From positions 124,001 to 188,000 of the forward strand of contig NZ_ML119089.1 of the NCBI RefSeq assembly GCF_003789055.1: 64,000 nucleotides of DNA, in the 5' to 3' direction. The position numbers were made by a program, and so were the translations under genes. Under the pieces are notes generated by a model. It was not told the DNA's origin, searched no databases, and saw only the letters and a list, made by a program, of their open reading frames with translations. Below, piece after piece: positions 35,073 to 42,862 of the stretch; the stretch's first letter is position 1; the number at the start of each line of letters is the position of its first letter. Source of the DNA: Histidinibacterium lentulum (GTDB lineage: Bacteria > Pseudomonadota > Alphaproteobacteria > Rhodobacterales > Rhodobacteraceae).

Positions 35073-36110
35073 ATGGGGACCGGACACCTGACCATCGACC
35101 TCGACGCGCTGGCGGACAACTGGCGCGCGCTCGACCGCAAGTCGGGATGCGCGACCGCCGCGGTGGTCAAGGCCGACGGCTATGGCTGCGGCGTGGGCGC
35201 CGTGGCGCGGAAGCTGGCGGCGGCGGGGGCGCGGCAGTTCTTCGTCGCGGTCGCCGAGGAGGGCGTGCGGCTGCGCGAGGCGCTGGGAGAAGGCCCCGAG
35301 ATCCTCGTCTTCGGAGGGCACATGTCGGGCGATGCGGAGATGATCCGCGGCGCCGGGCTGGTGCCGATGCTGAACTCGCTCGACCAGATCCTGCGGCAGT
35401 TCGAGGCGCTGCCCGGCCATCCGTTCGGCATCCAGCTCGACAGCGGCATGAACCGGCTGGGGATGGAGGCGGCGGACTGGGGCGCGGTGGCGGAGGTGGC
35501 GCTGGCGCAGAAGCCGCGGCTGGTGATGTCCCATCTGGCCTGCGCCGATGCGCCGGATCATCCGATGAACGCCGCGCAGTTGAAGGAATTCCGGCGGATC
35601 ACGGACGGAATCTCCGTGCCGAGGAGCCTCGCCGCGACGGGCGGCATCCTCCTCGGTCCCGAGTATCACTTCGACCTGACGCGCCCCGGCATCGGCCTTT
35701 ACGGGGGCATGCCCTTCGAGGAGGCGCGCCCCGTGGTGCATCTCGACCTGCCGGTGATCCAGATCCGCGACGTGGCGAAGGGCGAGACGGTGGGCTACGG
35801 CAACAGCTGGACCGCCGAGCGGCCGGTCCGGATCGCCACGCTCGCGGCCGGCTATGCCGACGGCATAACGCGGCACCTGTCGAACCGGGTGACGCTCTGG
35901 CACGGCGACACGCCCTGCCCGCTGAGGGGGCGCGTCTCGATGGACCTGCTTACCGTCGACGTGACCGATTGCGAGGGCGAGCCCGAGTCGCTGACCCTGC
36001 TGGGCGAGCGGCAGGGCGTCGACGTGCTGGCCGATCTCGCCGGGACCATCGGCTACGAGATCCTGACCCAGCTCGGGCACCGCTACAGCCGCCGTCTGGC
36101 GGGCGCATGA
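35073..36110 (+). CDS. alr: Alanine racemase
   Basis: A 345-residue PLP enzyme that makes D-alanine for peptidoglycan. The catalytic lysine is Lys33 in [12 protein letters not shown], and the partner tyrosine is in [15 protein letters not shown] of the C-terminal barrel-closing domain; [12 protein letters not shown] is another landmark. Earlier in-frame ATGs (34953, 35025) would add 40 or 16 residues without homology; the start at 35073 gives the standard N-terminus and follows AAAAGG. Its stop overlaps the MlaE-like gene (ATGA), so D-alanine supply and lipid transport genes form one operon here. Confidence 0.95.
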   Translation: MGTGHLTIDLDALADNWRALDRKSGCATAAVVKADGYGCGVGAVARKLAAAGARQFFVAVAEEGVRLREALGEGPEILVFGGHMSGDAEMIRGAGLVPMLNSLDQILRQFEALPGHPFGIQLDSGMNRLGMEAADWGAVAEVALAQKPRLVMSHLACADAPDHPMNAAQLKEFRRITDGISVPRSLAATGGILLGPEYHFDLTRPGIGLYGGMPFEEARPVVHLDLPVIQIRDVAKGETVGYGNSWTAERPVRIATLAAGYADGITRHLSNRVTLWHGDTPCPLRGRVSMDLLTVDVTDCEGEPESLTLLGERQGVDVLADLAGTIGYEILTQLGHRYSRRLAGA

Positions 36111-36883
36111 TCGCAGCTCTTGCCCGCATCGGGCGCTTGGCGCTCGCGGCGCTGGCGGCGCTGGGGCGGATCGCGCTCTTCACGGTCCAGACCTTCAGCC
36201 ATCTCGTGCGGCCGCCCTTCTATCCGAGGGAGTTCGGGCAGGCGGTGATGTCCGTCGGGTGGCAGTCGCTGCCCGTGGTGGCGCTGACGGCGGTCTTCAC
36301 CGGTGGCGCGCTGGCGCTGCAGATCTATTCGGGCGGCGCACGCTTCTCGGCGGAGGCGGTGGTGCCGCAGATCGTGGCCATCGGCATGGTGCGCGAGCTC
36401 GGGCCGGTGCTGGTGGGGCTGATGGTGGCAGCGCGCGTCACCTCCTCCATCGCCGCCGAGATCGCCACGATGAAGGTCACCGAGCAGATCGACGCGCTGG
36501 TGACGCTGTCCACCGATCCGATGAAATACCTGACCCTGCCCCGCGTTCTGGCCGCCGGGCTGACGGTGCCGGTGCTGGTGGCGGTGGGGGACATCATCGG
36601 CATCTTCGGCGGCTACATGGTCGGGGTCTACCGGCTGGGGTTCACGCCGGTGACCTACCTGCAGAACACCGTCGATTTCCTCGAGCCGCTCGACATCATC
36701 TCGTCGCTCGTCAAGGGCGGTGCCTTCGGCCTTCTGGCGGCGCTCGCGGGCTGCTATTTCGGAATGCGCTCCAGCCGCGGCGCGCAGGGCGTGGGCCGGG
36801 CAACCAAGGGGGCGGTGGTGGCGGCGAGCGTGCTCATTCTCGCCGCGAACTTCGTCCTGACGGAGGTGTTCTTCTCGGCATGA
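36107..36883 (+). CDS. MlaE-type ABC transporter permease
   Basis: A 258-residue permease of the MlaE/YrbE family, which moves phospholipids or similar hydrophobic molecules between inner and outer membranes. Conserved regions are [51 protein letters not shown] (as IGMVRELGP), and GIFGGYMVG. About five membrane segments. It overlaps alr on the left and the ATPase gene on the right (ATGA at 36880-36883). No MlaD or MlaC gene follows, so partners must be elsewhere. Confidence 0.92.
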   Translation: MIAALARIGRLALAALAALGRIALFTVQTFSHLVRPPFYPREFGQAVMSVGWQSLPVVALTAVFTGGALALQIYSGGARFSAEAVVPQIVAIGMVRELGPVLVGLMVAARVTSSIAAEIATMKVTEQIDALVTLSTDPMKYLTLPRVLAAGLTVPVLVAVGDIIGIFGGYMVGVYRLGFTPVTYLQNTVDFLEPLDIISSLVKGGAFGLLAALAGCYFGMRSSRGAQGVGRATKGAVVAASVLILAANFVLTEVFFSA

Positions 36884-37626
36884 TCCGTCTGTGCGATGTC
36901 CATAAATCCTTCGGCGGCAACCATGTGCTGCGCGGCGTCGACCTCGGGGTCGAGCGCGGCCAGAGCATGGTGATCATCGGCGGGTCGGGGACCGGCAAGT
37001 CGGTGGTGCTGAAATGCATCCTCGGCCTGATCCGGCCCGATGCGGGGCGGATCGAGGTCGACGGGCGGGACGTGACCCAGGGCGACCGGGACGACTTTCT
37101 GGCGAAGTTCGGGATGCTGTTCCAGGGTGCTGCGCTCTTCGACAGTCTGCCGGTCTGGCAGAACGTCGCGTTCCGGCTGCTGCGCGGGAGGGGCAAGCGC
37201 CCCAGGGCCGAGGCGCGGGAGATCGCGGTCGAGAAGCTGCGTCGGGTGGGCCTCGGCCCCGAGGTGGCAGACCTTCTGCCCGCCGAGCTGTCGGGGGGGA
37301 TGCAGAAGCGCGTGGGGCTGGCGCGGGCCATCGCGGCCGATCCCGCGATCATCTTCTTCGACGAACCGACGACGGGCCTCGATCCGATCATGGCGGGCGT
37401 CATCAACGAGCTCATCCGCGAGATCGTGGCCGAGATGGGCGCCACCACGGTGACCATCACCCATGACATGACGAGCGTGCGCGCCATCGCGGACCGGGTG
37501 GCGATGCTGCACCGGGGGAAGATCCGCTGGACCGGCCCCGTGGAGGAAATGGACGCGGCGCGGGACCCTTACGTGGACCAGTTCATCTCGGGGCGCGCCG
37601 AGGGACCCATCGAGACCCTGCGCTAG
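36880..37626 (+). CDS. MlaF-type ABC transporter ATP-binding protein
   Basis: A 248-residue ATPase that powers the permease encoded just upstream. Walker A is GGSGTGKSVVLK, the signature motif is LSGGMQKRVGLARAI, Walker B is IIFFDEPTTGLDPI, and the H-loop is THDM. The Q-loop MLFQGAALFDSLPVWQNV is the MlaF-specific form. ATGA overlap with the permease implies stoichiometric expression. Confidence 0.94.
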   Translation: MIRLCDVHKSFGGNHVLRGVDLGVERGQSMVIIGGSGTGKSVVLKCILGLIRPDAGRIEVDGRDVTQGDRDDFLAKFGMLFQGAALFDSLPVWQNVAFRLLRGRGKRPRAEAREIAVEKLRRVGLGPEVADLLPAELSGGMQKRVGLARAIAADPAIIFFDEPTTGLDPIMAGVINELIREIVAEMGATTVTITHDMTSVRAIADRVAMLHRGKIRWTGPVEEMDAARDPYVDQFISGRAEGPIETLR

Positions 37627-37647
37627 CCCCTCGCGCCCCCGCGGGGT

Positions 37648-38076
37648 ATGGAGGCGCTGAATGCTCCAAATCCGTCAGGCCCGATGTCATCCTTCCTGCA
37701 GCCCGATCCGATCATCCTCGTCTTCATCGCAGCCAAGCAGGGGGTCTATCTGCTGCTGCTCCTGCCGCTCACTCTGGTGCGCAGCGTCGTCGCGTCGCGG
37801 GCCGCAAGGGCGGCCGGGCTGGTGGCGCTGACGCTCTGCGTTCTGGGCCTTGCGGCGCGCTATCTGCCGGAAGTGCTGGGCGTCTACCAGGGTCCGGCGT
37901 TCCGGGCCGCGGGGGCCTGGCGAAACTTCGGCGGCGGGCTCGGGATGAACCTCGCGGCTTCGGCGGCGCTCATCGCCTCCGCCGTGCTGCCGGGGCGGCG
38001 CTGGTGGGGGATCGACGTCCTGCACGGGCTGCTGCTGGCCGGGCTCCTCGGCCTCTGGGTCTATTCGCTTGTCTGA
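37648..38076 (+). CDS. Small integral membrane protein, unknown function
   Basis: A 142-residue protein with four predicted hydrophobic segments (about 21-42, 52-70, 93-113 and 120-140) linked by short polar loops. No family is recognised. Start at 37648 or at a second ATG at 37684; the latter would remove 12 residues. It overlaps the next gene by 8 bases and follows the MlaF-like gene by 21 nt, so it belongs to the alr-mla operon and may have an envelope role. Confidence 0.7.
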   Translation: MEALNAPNPSGPMSSFLQPDPIILVFIAAKQGVYLLLLLPLTLVRSVVASRAARAAGLVALTLCVLGLAARYLPEVLGVYQGPAFRAAGAWRNFGGGLGMNLAASAALIASAVLPGRRWWGIDVLHGLLLAGLLGLWVYSLV

Positions 38077-38536
38077 CGCGCCCGGGTCGCGGGGTCCGCT
38101 CGACGGCGCGCTCGTCGTGGCGAACCTCGCGCTTCTGATACTGTTTCCGCTGGCGTGGTTCGCGCCGCTGATGCGGGCGGGGCTCCTGCCGCTCTTCGGG
38201 ATGGACGAGATCAGCGTGATCTCGGGCTTGCAGAGGCTGTGGGGGACGGACGTGTTCCTTGCCCTCGCGGTGACCTTCTTCGCGCTCTTCGCGCCCTACC
38301 TCAAGACGCTGGGGATCGCGCTGCTGCAGTTCCGGCTCCTTGACCGGCGGGCGCTGCCCTGGGTGACCTTCCTCGGAAAGCTCGCCATGGCCGACATCTT
38401 CCTGATCGCGCTCTACATCGTGGTCGCCAAGGGTGTGGGCGTGGGCAGGGTGGAAACGGCCTGGGGGCTATACCTCTTCACCGGCTGCATCATCGCCTCG
38501 CTGGGGATTTCGCTGGCCTGGACGCTGCGCGGCTGA
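38069..38536 (+). CDS. Paraquat-inducible protein A (PqiA) family membrane protein
   Basis: A 155-residue protein with one PqiA-type domain: four membrane helices with the landmarks FLALAVTFFALFAPYLKTLGIALLQF and LGKLAMADIFLIALYIVVAKG. E. coli PqiA has two such modules plus cysteine-rich zinc ribbons; this protein has one and no CxxC. It starts with TTG at 38069, overlapping the previous gene. PqiA proteins work with MCE proteins in lipid transport across the envelope, which fits the MlaE/MlaF genes upstream. Confidence 0.8.
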   Translation: MSDAPGSRGPLDGALVVANLALLILFPLAWFAPLMRAGLLPLFGMDEISVISGLQRLWGTDVFLALAVTFFALFAPYLKTLGIALLQFRLLDRRALPWVTFLGKLAMADIFLIALYIVVAKGVGVGRVETAWGLYLFTGCIIASLGISLAWTLRG

Positions 38537-38538
38537 GG

Positions 38539-39501
38539 TCAGAGGAGCTTCAGCGCGCCGTCGAGCCAGGGCGCGCGGGCGGTGACGGGACCGATCACCA
38601 GTTCGGTGATGAGAGGGCGGAGGCGGGCGGCCACGTCGCCGGGCAGATCGCCGAGGATGCCGCGCCGGGCGGTGAGAGAGATCGTCCGGGTCAGGGCCCG
38701 GCCCGGCAGGGGCACCATCTCCACCGCCTCCTGGAACCGCGGCGCGTGGTTCCAGCCCAGCGGCGTCAGGATCGTCCAGCCGGCGCCCGCCGCCACCATG
38801 GCGAGAAGCGCGTGGTAGCTGTCGAGCTCGAACCTCTGAGGGAAGTGCAGGTTCTGCCGCGCGAGATGGGCGGCGATGGCGCGGCCCATGTGGTGCCGCG
38901 TCGTGTACTGGATATGGGGCAGCGCGATGAGGTCGCGCAAAGATGGCTTGCCGCCGAAGGCGCCGCGAGGGGCGGCGATGACGAAGGGCTCCTCGAGGAG
39001 GGGATGGACCTCGTGGCCCTCGGCGCCGAGGCCCATGTCGGCGGCGACGATCGTGTCGAGGGCGCGGGCCTCGAGCTGGTCGAAGAGGCGGTGGGACGCG
39101 CCGGTCTCCAGAAGGAAGGAGGAGGAGCCGAGGGCCTCGGCCATGCTCTGCAGCAGGCGGGGGGTCACGCCCGCGTCGAAATCCTCGATCATGCCGAGAC
39201 GCACGCGGGTCAGCGCCCCCTGCCCCGCCATGGTCAGTTCCGCCCGCGCCTGGTCGGCCTCGTTGAGGATGGCATTGGCCCGGCGCAGGAAGATCTCGCC
39301 CGCCGGGGTCAGGGTCAGGGGGCGTTCCGAGCGGTTCAGGAGGGCTGCGCCCACGTCGCGCTCGAGATTGGTGAGCTGCTGGCTGACGGTGGCGGCGGAG
39401 GTGTCGAGGCGGCGCGCGGCGGCGGAGACCGACGCCTCCTCGGCGGTCGCCACGAAGACCTCGATTTCCCAGAGCGTGATCTTGCCTTGCCGCTGCGCCA
39501 T
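38539..39501 (-). CDS. LysR family transcriptional regulator
   Basis: A 320-residue regulator. The winged helix-turn-helix is at about residues 10-70 (ETFVATAEEASVSAAARRLDTSAATVSQQLTNLERDVGAALLNRS, given by its landmarks SAAARRL and SQQLTNLE), and the effector-binding periplasmic-protein-like domain runs from about 95 to 300. The ATG at 39501 replaces an upstream in-frame start that would add 48 residues. It is divergent from the aminotransferase gene at 39626 across 124 bp and probably regulates it. The effector is unknown. Confidence 0.92.
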   Translation of the reverse strand: MAQRQGKITLWEIEVFVATAEEASVSAAARRLDTSAATVSQQLTNLERDVGAALLNRSERPLTLTPAGEIFLRRANAILNEADQARAELTMAGQGALTRVRLGMIEDFDAGVTPRLLQSMAEALGSSSFLLETGASHRLFDQLEARALDTIVAADMGLGAEGHEVHPLLEEPFVIAAPRGAFGGKPSLRDLIALPHIQYTTRHHMGRAIAAHLARQNLHFPQRFELDSYHALLAMVAAGAGWTILTPLGWNHAPRFQEAVEMVPLPGRALTRTISLTARRGILGDLPGDVAARLRPLITELVIGPVTARAPWLDGALKLL

Positions 39502-39625
39502 CTTTGCCCCGCGAGGTCCCGCGGGAAGGCTAGGCGGATCGGCGGGCGGGGGCAACGCGCGGTCTCGATTGCGGGCGCCGGGGTGCGGGCCTAATGTCGG
39601 CGCGTAACGGAGCGAGCGAGGCCCC

Positions 39626-41008
39626 ATGCCCGACGACAAGAGCAATTCCTGGGAGGCCCGCGCCGCCGCCCATACCCTCTACGGCTTCACCGACCTGCCC
39701 ACGGTGGCGGCGCGCGGCACGGTGGTGCTGACCGGCGGCCACGGACCCTATGTGACGGATGTCCACGGGCGCGATTACCTCGACGCCAATTCCGGGCTCT
39801 GGAACATGGTCGCGGGGTTCGATCCGCCGGGGCTGATCGCGGCGGCGCAGGAGGCCTACGGGCGGTTTCCGGGGTACCACGCCTTTTTCGGGCGGATGTC
39901 GGACCGGACGGTGGAACTCAGCGAGAAGCTGATCGCGGTCTCGCCCTTCGCGGACGGGCGCGTCTTCTACACCAACTCGGGGTCCGAGGCGAACGACACG
40001 CTGGTCAAGATGCTGTGGTTCCTGAACGCCCAGGAAGGCCGACCCGAGCGGCGCAAGATCCTGACACGGGTGAACGGCTATCACGGGGTCACGGTGGTCT
40101 CTGCCTCGATGACGGGCAAGCCCTACAATTCGGTCTTCGGCCTGCCCCTGCCCGGCTTCGTCCACCTGACCTGCCCCCATTACTGGCGCGAGGGGAAGGA
40201 GGGCGAGAGCGAGGCCGCGTTCACCGCGCGCATGGCCGCCGAACTCGAGGAGGTGATCGCGCGGGAGGGAGCGGAGACGATCGCTGCCTTCGTGGCCGAG
40301 CCCGTGATGGGCGCAGGCGGGGTCATCCCGCCGTCGGAGGGCTATTTCGAGGCGGTGCTGCCGATCCTGCGCAAGCACGGCATCGCGGTGATCTCGGACG
40401 AGGTGATCTGCGGCCTCGGGCGCACAGGCCGCGCCTGGGGCTGCGAGACCTACGGCTTCGTGCCCGACGCGATCATCTCGTCGAAGGCGCTGACGGCGGG
40501 GCTCTTCCCCATGGGCGCGGTGATCCTCGGGCCGGAGCTGGCGGACCGGCTGCACCGGGCGTCGGAGGCGGTGGAGGAGTTTCCCCATGGGTTCACCGCC
40601 TCGGGCCACCCGGTGGGCTGCGCCATCGCGCTGAAGGCCATCGAGACGATCCTCGAGGGTGCGGACGGCGCGCCGCCTCTCATCGACGGGGTACACCGGC
40701 TGACGCCGGGCTTCGAGGCCGGTCTCGCGCGGCTGGCGGAGCATCCCCATATCGGCGAGTGGCGCGGCAAGGGGCTGATGGGCGCGCTCGAGGCGGTGCA
40801 GGACAAGGCGACGAAGACCCCCTTCCCCGGCCACCTGTCGGTGAGCGAGCGGATCGCCAACGCCTGCACCGATGCCGGGCTGATCTGCCGGCCGCTGGGT
40901 CAGGCGGTGGTGCTCTGCCCGCCGTTCATCCTGACCGAGGCGCAGATGGACGAGATGTTCGGCAAGCTCGAGCGCGCGCTCGAGACGGTCTTCGCCGAGG
41001 TGGCGTAA
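39626..41008 (+). CDS. Class III PLP aminotransferase (omega-transaminase type)
   Basis: A 460-residue pyridoxal phosphate enzyme transferring amino groups, commonly to pyruvate, from amines or beta-amino acids. PLP-site landmarks are FYTNSGSEANDTLVKM (residues 114-129), AFVAEPVMGAGGVIPP, VISDEVICGLGRTG, and the Schiff-base lysine Lys287 in IISSKALTAG. The N-terminal FTDLPTVAARGTVVLTGGHGPYVTD is typical of the subgroup acting on non-alpha amines. The natural amine is not deducible. The LysR gene upstream is divergent. Confidence 0.92.
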   Translation: MPDDKSNSWEARAAAHTLYGFTDLPTVAARGTVVLTGGHGPYVTDVHGRDYLDANSGLWNMVAGFDPPGLIAAAQEAYGRFPGYHAFFGRMSDRTVELSEKLIAVSPFADGRVFYTNSGSEANDTLVKMLWFLNAQEGRPERRKILTRVNGYHGVTVVSASMTGKPYNSVFGLPLPGFVHLTCPHYWREGKEGESEAAFTARMAAELEEVIAREGAETIAAFVAEPVMGAGGVIPPSEGYFEAVLPILRKHGIAVISDEVICGLGRTGRAWGCETYGFVPDAIISSKALTAGLFPMGAVILGPELADRLHRASEAVEEFPHGFTASGHPVGCAIALKAIETILEGADGAPPLIDGVHRLTPGFEAGLARLAEHPHIGEWRGKGLMGALEAVQDKATKTPFPGHLSVSERIANACTDAGLICRPLGQAVVLCPPFILTEAQMDEMFGKLERALETVFAEVA

Positions 41009-41043
41009 CCTCTCCTTAACCCTGGCCGGGGCAGGCTGGCGCA

Positions 41044-41280
41044 ATGGACATCGAGGCCCCTTTCCCGCGCCCCATCGGGCAGAGCTGGCTCGACCAGGTC
41101 TTCGCCAGCGACACGGCCCGGCGGGGCGGCGTCGTGCGGCGCAAGGTGTCGGACGTGGAGCGGGAGGTGGGGGTCGCGGCGCTTGAGCTCGAGGTGCGGC
41201 GGCGGGGCTATCACCTCCTCCGCAGCGGCGGGACCTTCATCGTGATCTGCCGGCAGGACCCGGTGCTGGTGATCTGCTGA
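41044..41280 (+). CDS. Small conserved-looking protein, unknown function
   Basis: A 78-residue soluble protein with a helical N-terminal half and a C-terminal beta-hairpin-like part (EVRRRGYHLLRSGGTFIVICRQDPVLVIC). It has no signal peptide or membrane segment. Starts 35 nt after the aminotransferase. Function unknown; short proteins with a similar ending occur in Rhodobacterales, to my recollection, but I cannot search. Confidence 0.6.
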   Translation: MDIEAPFPRPIGQSWLDQVFASDTARRGGVVRRKVSDVEREVGVAALELEVRRRGYHLLRSGGTFIVICRQDPVLVIC

Positions 41281-41457
41281 GGGAGGGCGGCCGACGCGGC
41301 ATGCGGCGGCGGGGATTGCTGCAAGTGACGATCTGCCGGCGCGCGAGATGGGCGCGGGGTCGCATTCCGGGGGTGTGCGGCAAGCGCCGGGCCGTGATCC
41401 GCGGCGGGCACGGCTGCGGGAAGCGGCCTGCGGGGGCGCGGTTTGTGGCAGGCTCGT

Positions 41458-41511
41458 GCAATGATCTTCCAGAAGATCATTGCGGGCCCACGATCTTCCA
41501 GAAGATCGTGG
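41458..41511. repeat. Two tandem hairpins with an identical 16-bp core
   Basis: Hairpin 1 (41458-41483) pairs GCAATGATCTTC with GAAGATCATTGC around CA; hairpin 2 (41488-41511) pairs CCACGATCTTC with GAAGATCGTGG around CA. Both share the core GATCTTCCAGAAGATC exactly while the outer arms differ but remain complementary. They lie 11 bp beyond the phaR stop codon and may terminate phaR transcription. The rest of 41281-41457 shows nothing recognisable. Confidence 0.7.
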
Positions 41512-41521
41512 CGCGTTGCGC

Positions 41522-42067
41522 CTACTTCGACATCCGGGCCAGCTTGGCCTGGAGGCTGGCAAGTTCCTTCTTGATGTCGTCGAGATCCTCGGCCTTCTCC
41601 TCGGGCGCGGGGCCGGAGGAGCCGGGCATCATGCCTCCGGTCATGGCCTTGAGGAAGGCCTCCTGCTGGGCGCGCATCGCCTCGAACCCGGGCATCTTGG
41701 TCATCGGGTTCATGGTGGACATGTTCTCCATCATCTTCGTCTGCCCGTCGCGCAGCATGTCGAAGCTGGCGGCGAGGAACTGCGGAACGACGGACATGGA
41801 CTGGGTCGTGTAGCTGCGCACGAGGTCGTTGAGGACCGCCACGGGCAGCATGTTCTCGCCGCGGCTTTCGTGTTCCGCGATGATCTGCAGCAGGTATTGC
41901 CGGGTCAGGTCGTCGCCCGATTTCAGATCGACGATCTGCACGTCGCGCCCCTCGCGGATGAAGGAGGCGATATCCTCCAGCGTGACATAGTCGGATGTCT
42001 CGGTGTTGTAGAGACGGCGGCTCGCGTAGCGCTTGATGAGAAGCGGCTTGTCGGTGGTTTCGGCCAA
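41522..42067 (-). CDS. phaR: Polyhydroxyalkanoate synthesis repressor PhaR
   Basis: A 181-residue DNA- and PHB-binding repressor. The N-terminal PHB/PHA accumulation regulator DNA-binding domain is at about residues 8-70 (LIKRYASRRLYNTETSDYVTLEDIASFI), followed by the PHB accumulation domain (about 72-112, LLQIIAEHESRGENMLPVAVLNDLVRSY) and a Met-rich region ending in a short coiled coil (about 155-178). In Paracoccus and relatives PhaR leaves phasin promoters when PHB granules appear. Its target-type sites are visible upstream of the phasin gene at 42777 and 42803. Confidence 0.95.
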   Translation of the reverse strand: MAETTDKPLLIKRYASRRLYNTETSDYVTLEDIASFIREGRDVQIVDLKSGDDLTRQYLLQIIAEHESRGENMLPVAVLNDLVRSYTTQSMSVVPQFLAASFDMLRDGQTKMMENMSTMNPMTKMPGFEAMRAQQEAFLKAMTGGMMPGSSGPAPEEKAEDLDDIKKELASLQAKLARMSK

Positions 42068-42160
42068 GTGTTCCTCCCGAAGACCAGAGCGGCGGTATCG
42101 GGAAGCCTAGGCCTCTCGCGGCACCTGCACAAGCCTGTGCTGCGCCTGCGCAAGACGGAC

Positions 42161-42190
42161 GAAGGGGCGCCGGGAGGAGGGCGCCCCTTC
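42161..42190 (-). terminator. Hairpin downstream of the phasin gene
   Basis: GAAGGGGCGC and GCGCCCCTTC form a perfect 10-bp stem around a 10-nt loop, 46 bp after the phasin stop. On the minus strand only GTCC follows, no T run. The remainder of 42068-42236 holds a small inverted repeat GCACA-AGCC-TGTGC (42127-42140) upstream of phaR. Confidence 0.55.
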
Positions 42191-42236
42191 GATCGGGTCG
42201 GGGCGTCAGGGAGGAGACGCCGTCGATCCGAATGGC

Positions 42237-42689
42237 TTACTTCGCGGTGGCGGCCTTCTTGGCGGCCGAGGTCATTTCCTCGGTGGCCTTCTTGGCGGCG
42301 GCGGTCATGTCCTCGGTCATGTCCTTGCCGGCGGCGAGCATGAGTTCCATGGTCTCGGTCTGGACCTTCTTGGCGATCTCGGCATAGGCGGCCATGTGCT
42401 CGGCGGCGGACTCGGCGGAGGCGGAGGCGAAATCGGTCATCGCCTTGGCGTAGTCGGCGGGCTCGGCCTTCGCCTTCGTCATCTCGGTCATCTTGGCGAG
42501 CGTGTCGGACATCCACTTGGCGGAGAGGTCGGTCGACTGCTTCGCGGCGTCGATGGAGACGGCGGACAGCTTCTCGGCGAGGGTGGTCTGCGACTTGAAG
42601 GCCTCTTCCATGGCCTTCGTGTCGACGGGGAACGCGCCCATCATGTCTTTCATCATGGAGGTCAGGTCCTGGGTTTTCGCGGTGGCCAT
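42237..42689 (-). CDS. phaP: Phasin family protein
   Basis: A 150-residue, Ala/Lys/Met-rich, almost fully helical protein with heptad patterns (LAEKLSAVSIDAAKQSTDLSAKW; YAEIAKKVQTETMELML) and an Ala/Lys tail, typical of phasins that coat PHB granules. The ATG at 42689 is preferred because AGAAGG lies 9 nt upstream; the in-frame ATG at 42698 directly abuts that sequence. Two PhaR-type sites lie about 90-125 bp upstream. It is the granule surface protein partner of phaC and phaR in this cluster. Confidence 0.9.
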   Translation of the reverse strand: MATAKTQDLTSMMKDMMGAFPVDTKAMEEAFKSQTTLAEKLSAVSIDAAKQSTDLSAKWMSDTLAKMTEMTKAKAEPADYAKAMTDFASASAESAAEHMAAYAEIAKKVQTETMELMLAAGKDMTEDMTAAAKKATEEMTSAAKKAATAK

Positions 42690-42776
42690 GGTGGTCATCC
42701 TTCTGAATGTCGTCGTGTGCTCAGGTCGTGTTCAGGTGTCGGAGGGCTTGTGCCGCGACTGCACGGAACATGGATG

Positions 42777-42787
42777 CTGCAGTGCAG
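42777..42787. promoter_or_regulatory. PhaR-type operator 1 upstream of the phasin gene
   Basis: CTGCAGTGCAG matches the CTGC-N3-GCAG pattern described for Paracoccus PhaR. A second exact copy begins 26 bp to the right. Confidence 0.7.
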
Positions 42788-42802
42788 CATTGCAAGTCTT
42801 TT

Positions 42803-42813
42803 CTGCAGTGCAG
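42803..42813. promoter_or_regulatory. PhaR-type operator 2 upstream of the phasin gene
   Basis: CTGCAGTGCAG, identical to the site at 42777-42787 and offset by 26 bp, about two and a half helical turns. Its right end is 50 bp from the phaC stop codon, so it sits in the phaC-phaP gap. Confidence 0.7.
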
Positions 42814-42862
42814 CAACAAATTCCCGCGTTCCCGTGGAACGACAGGCACTTGGCCGCCGGGC

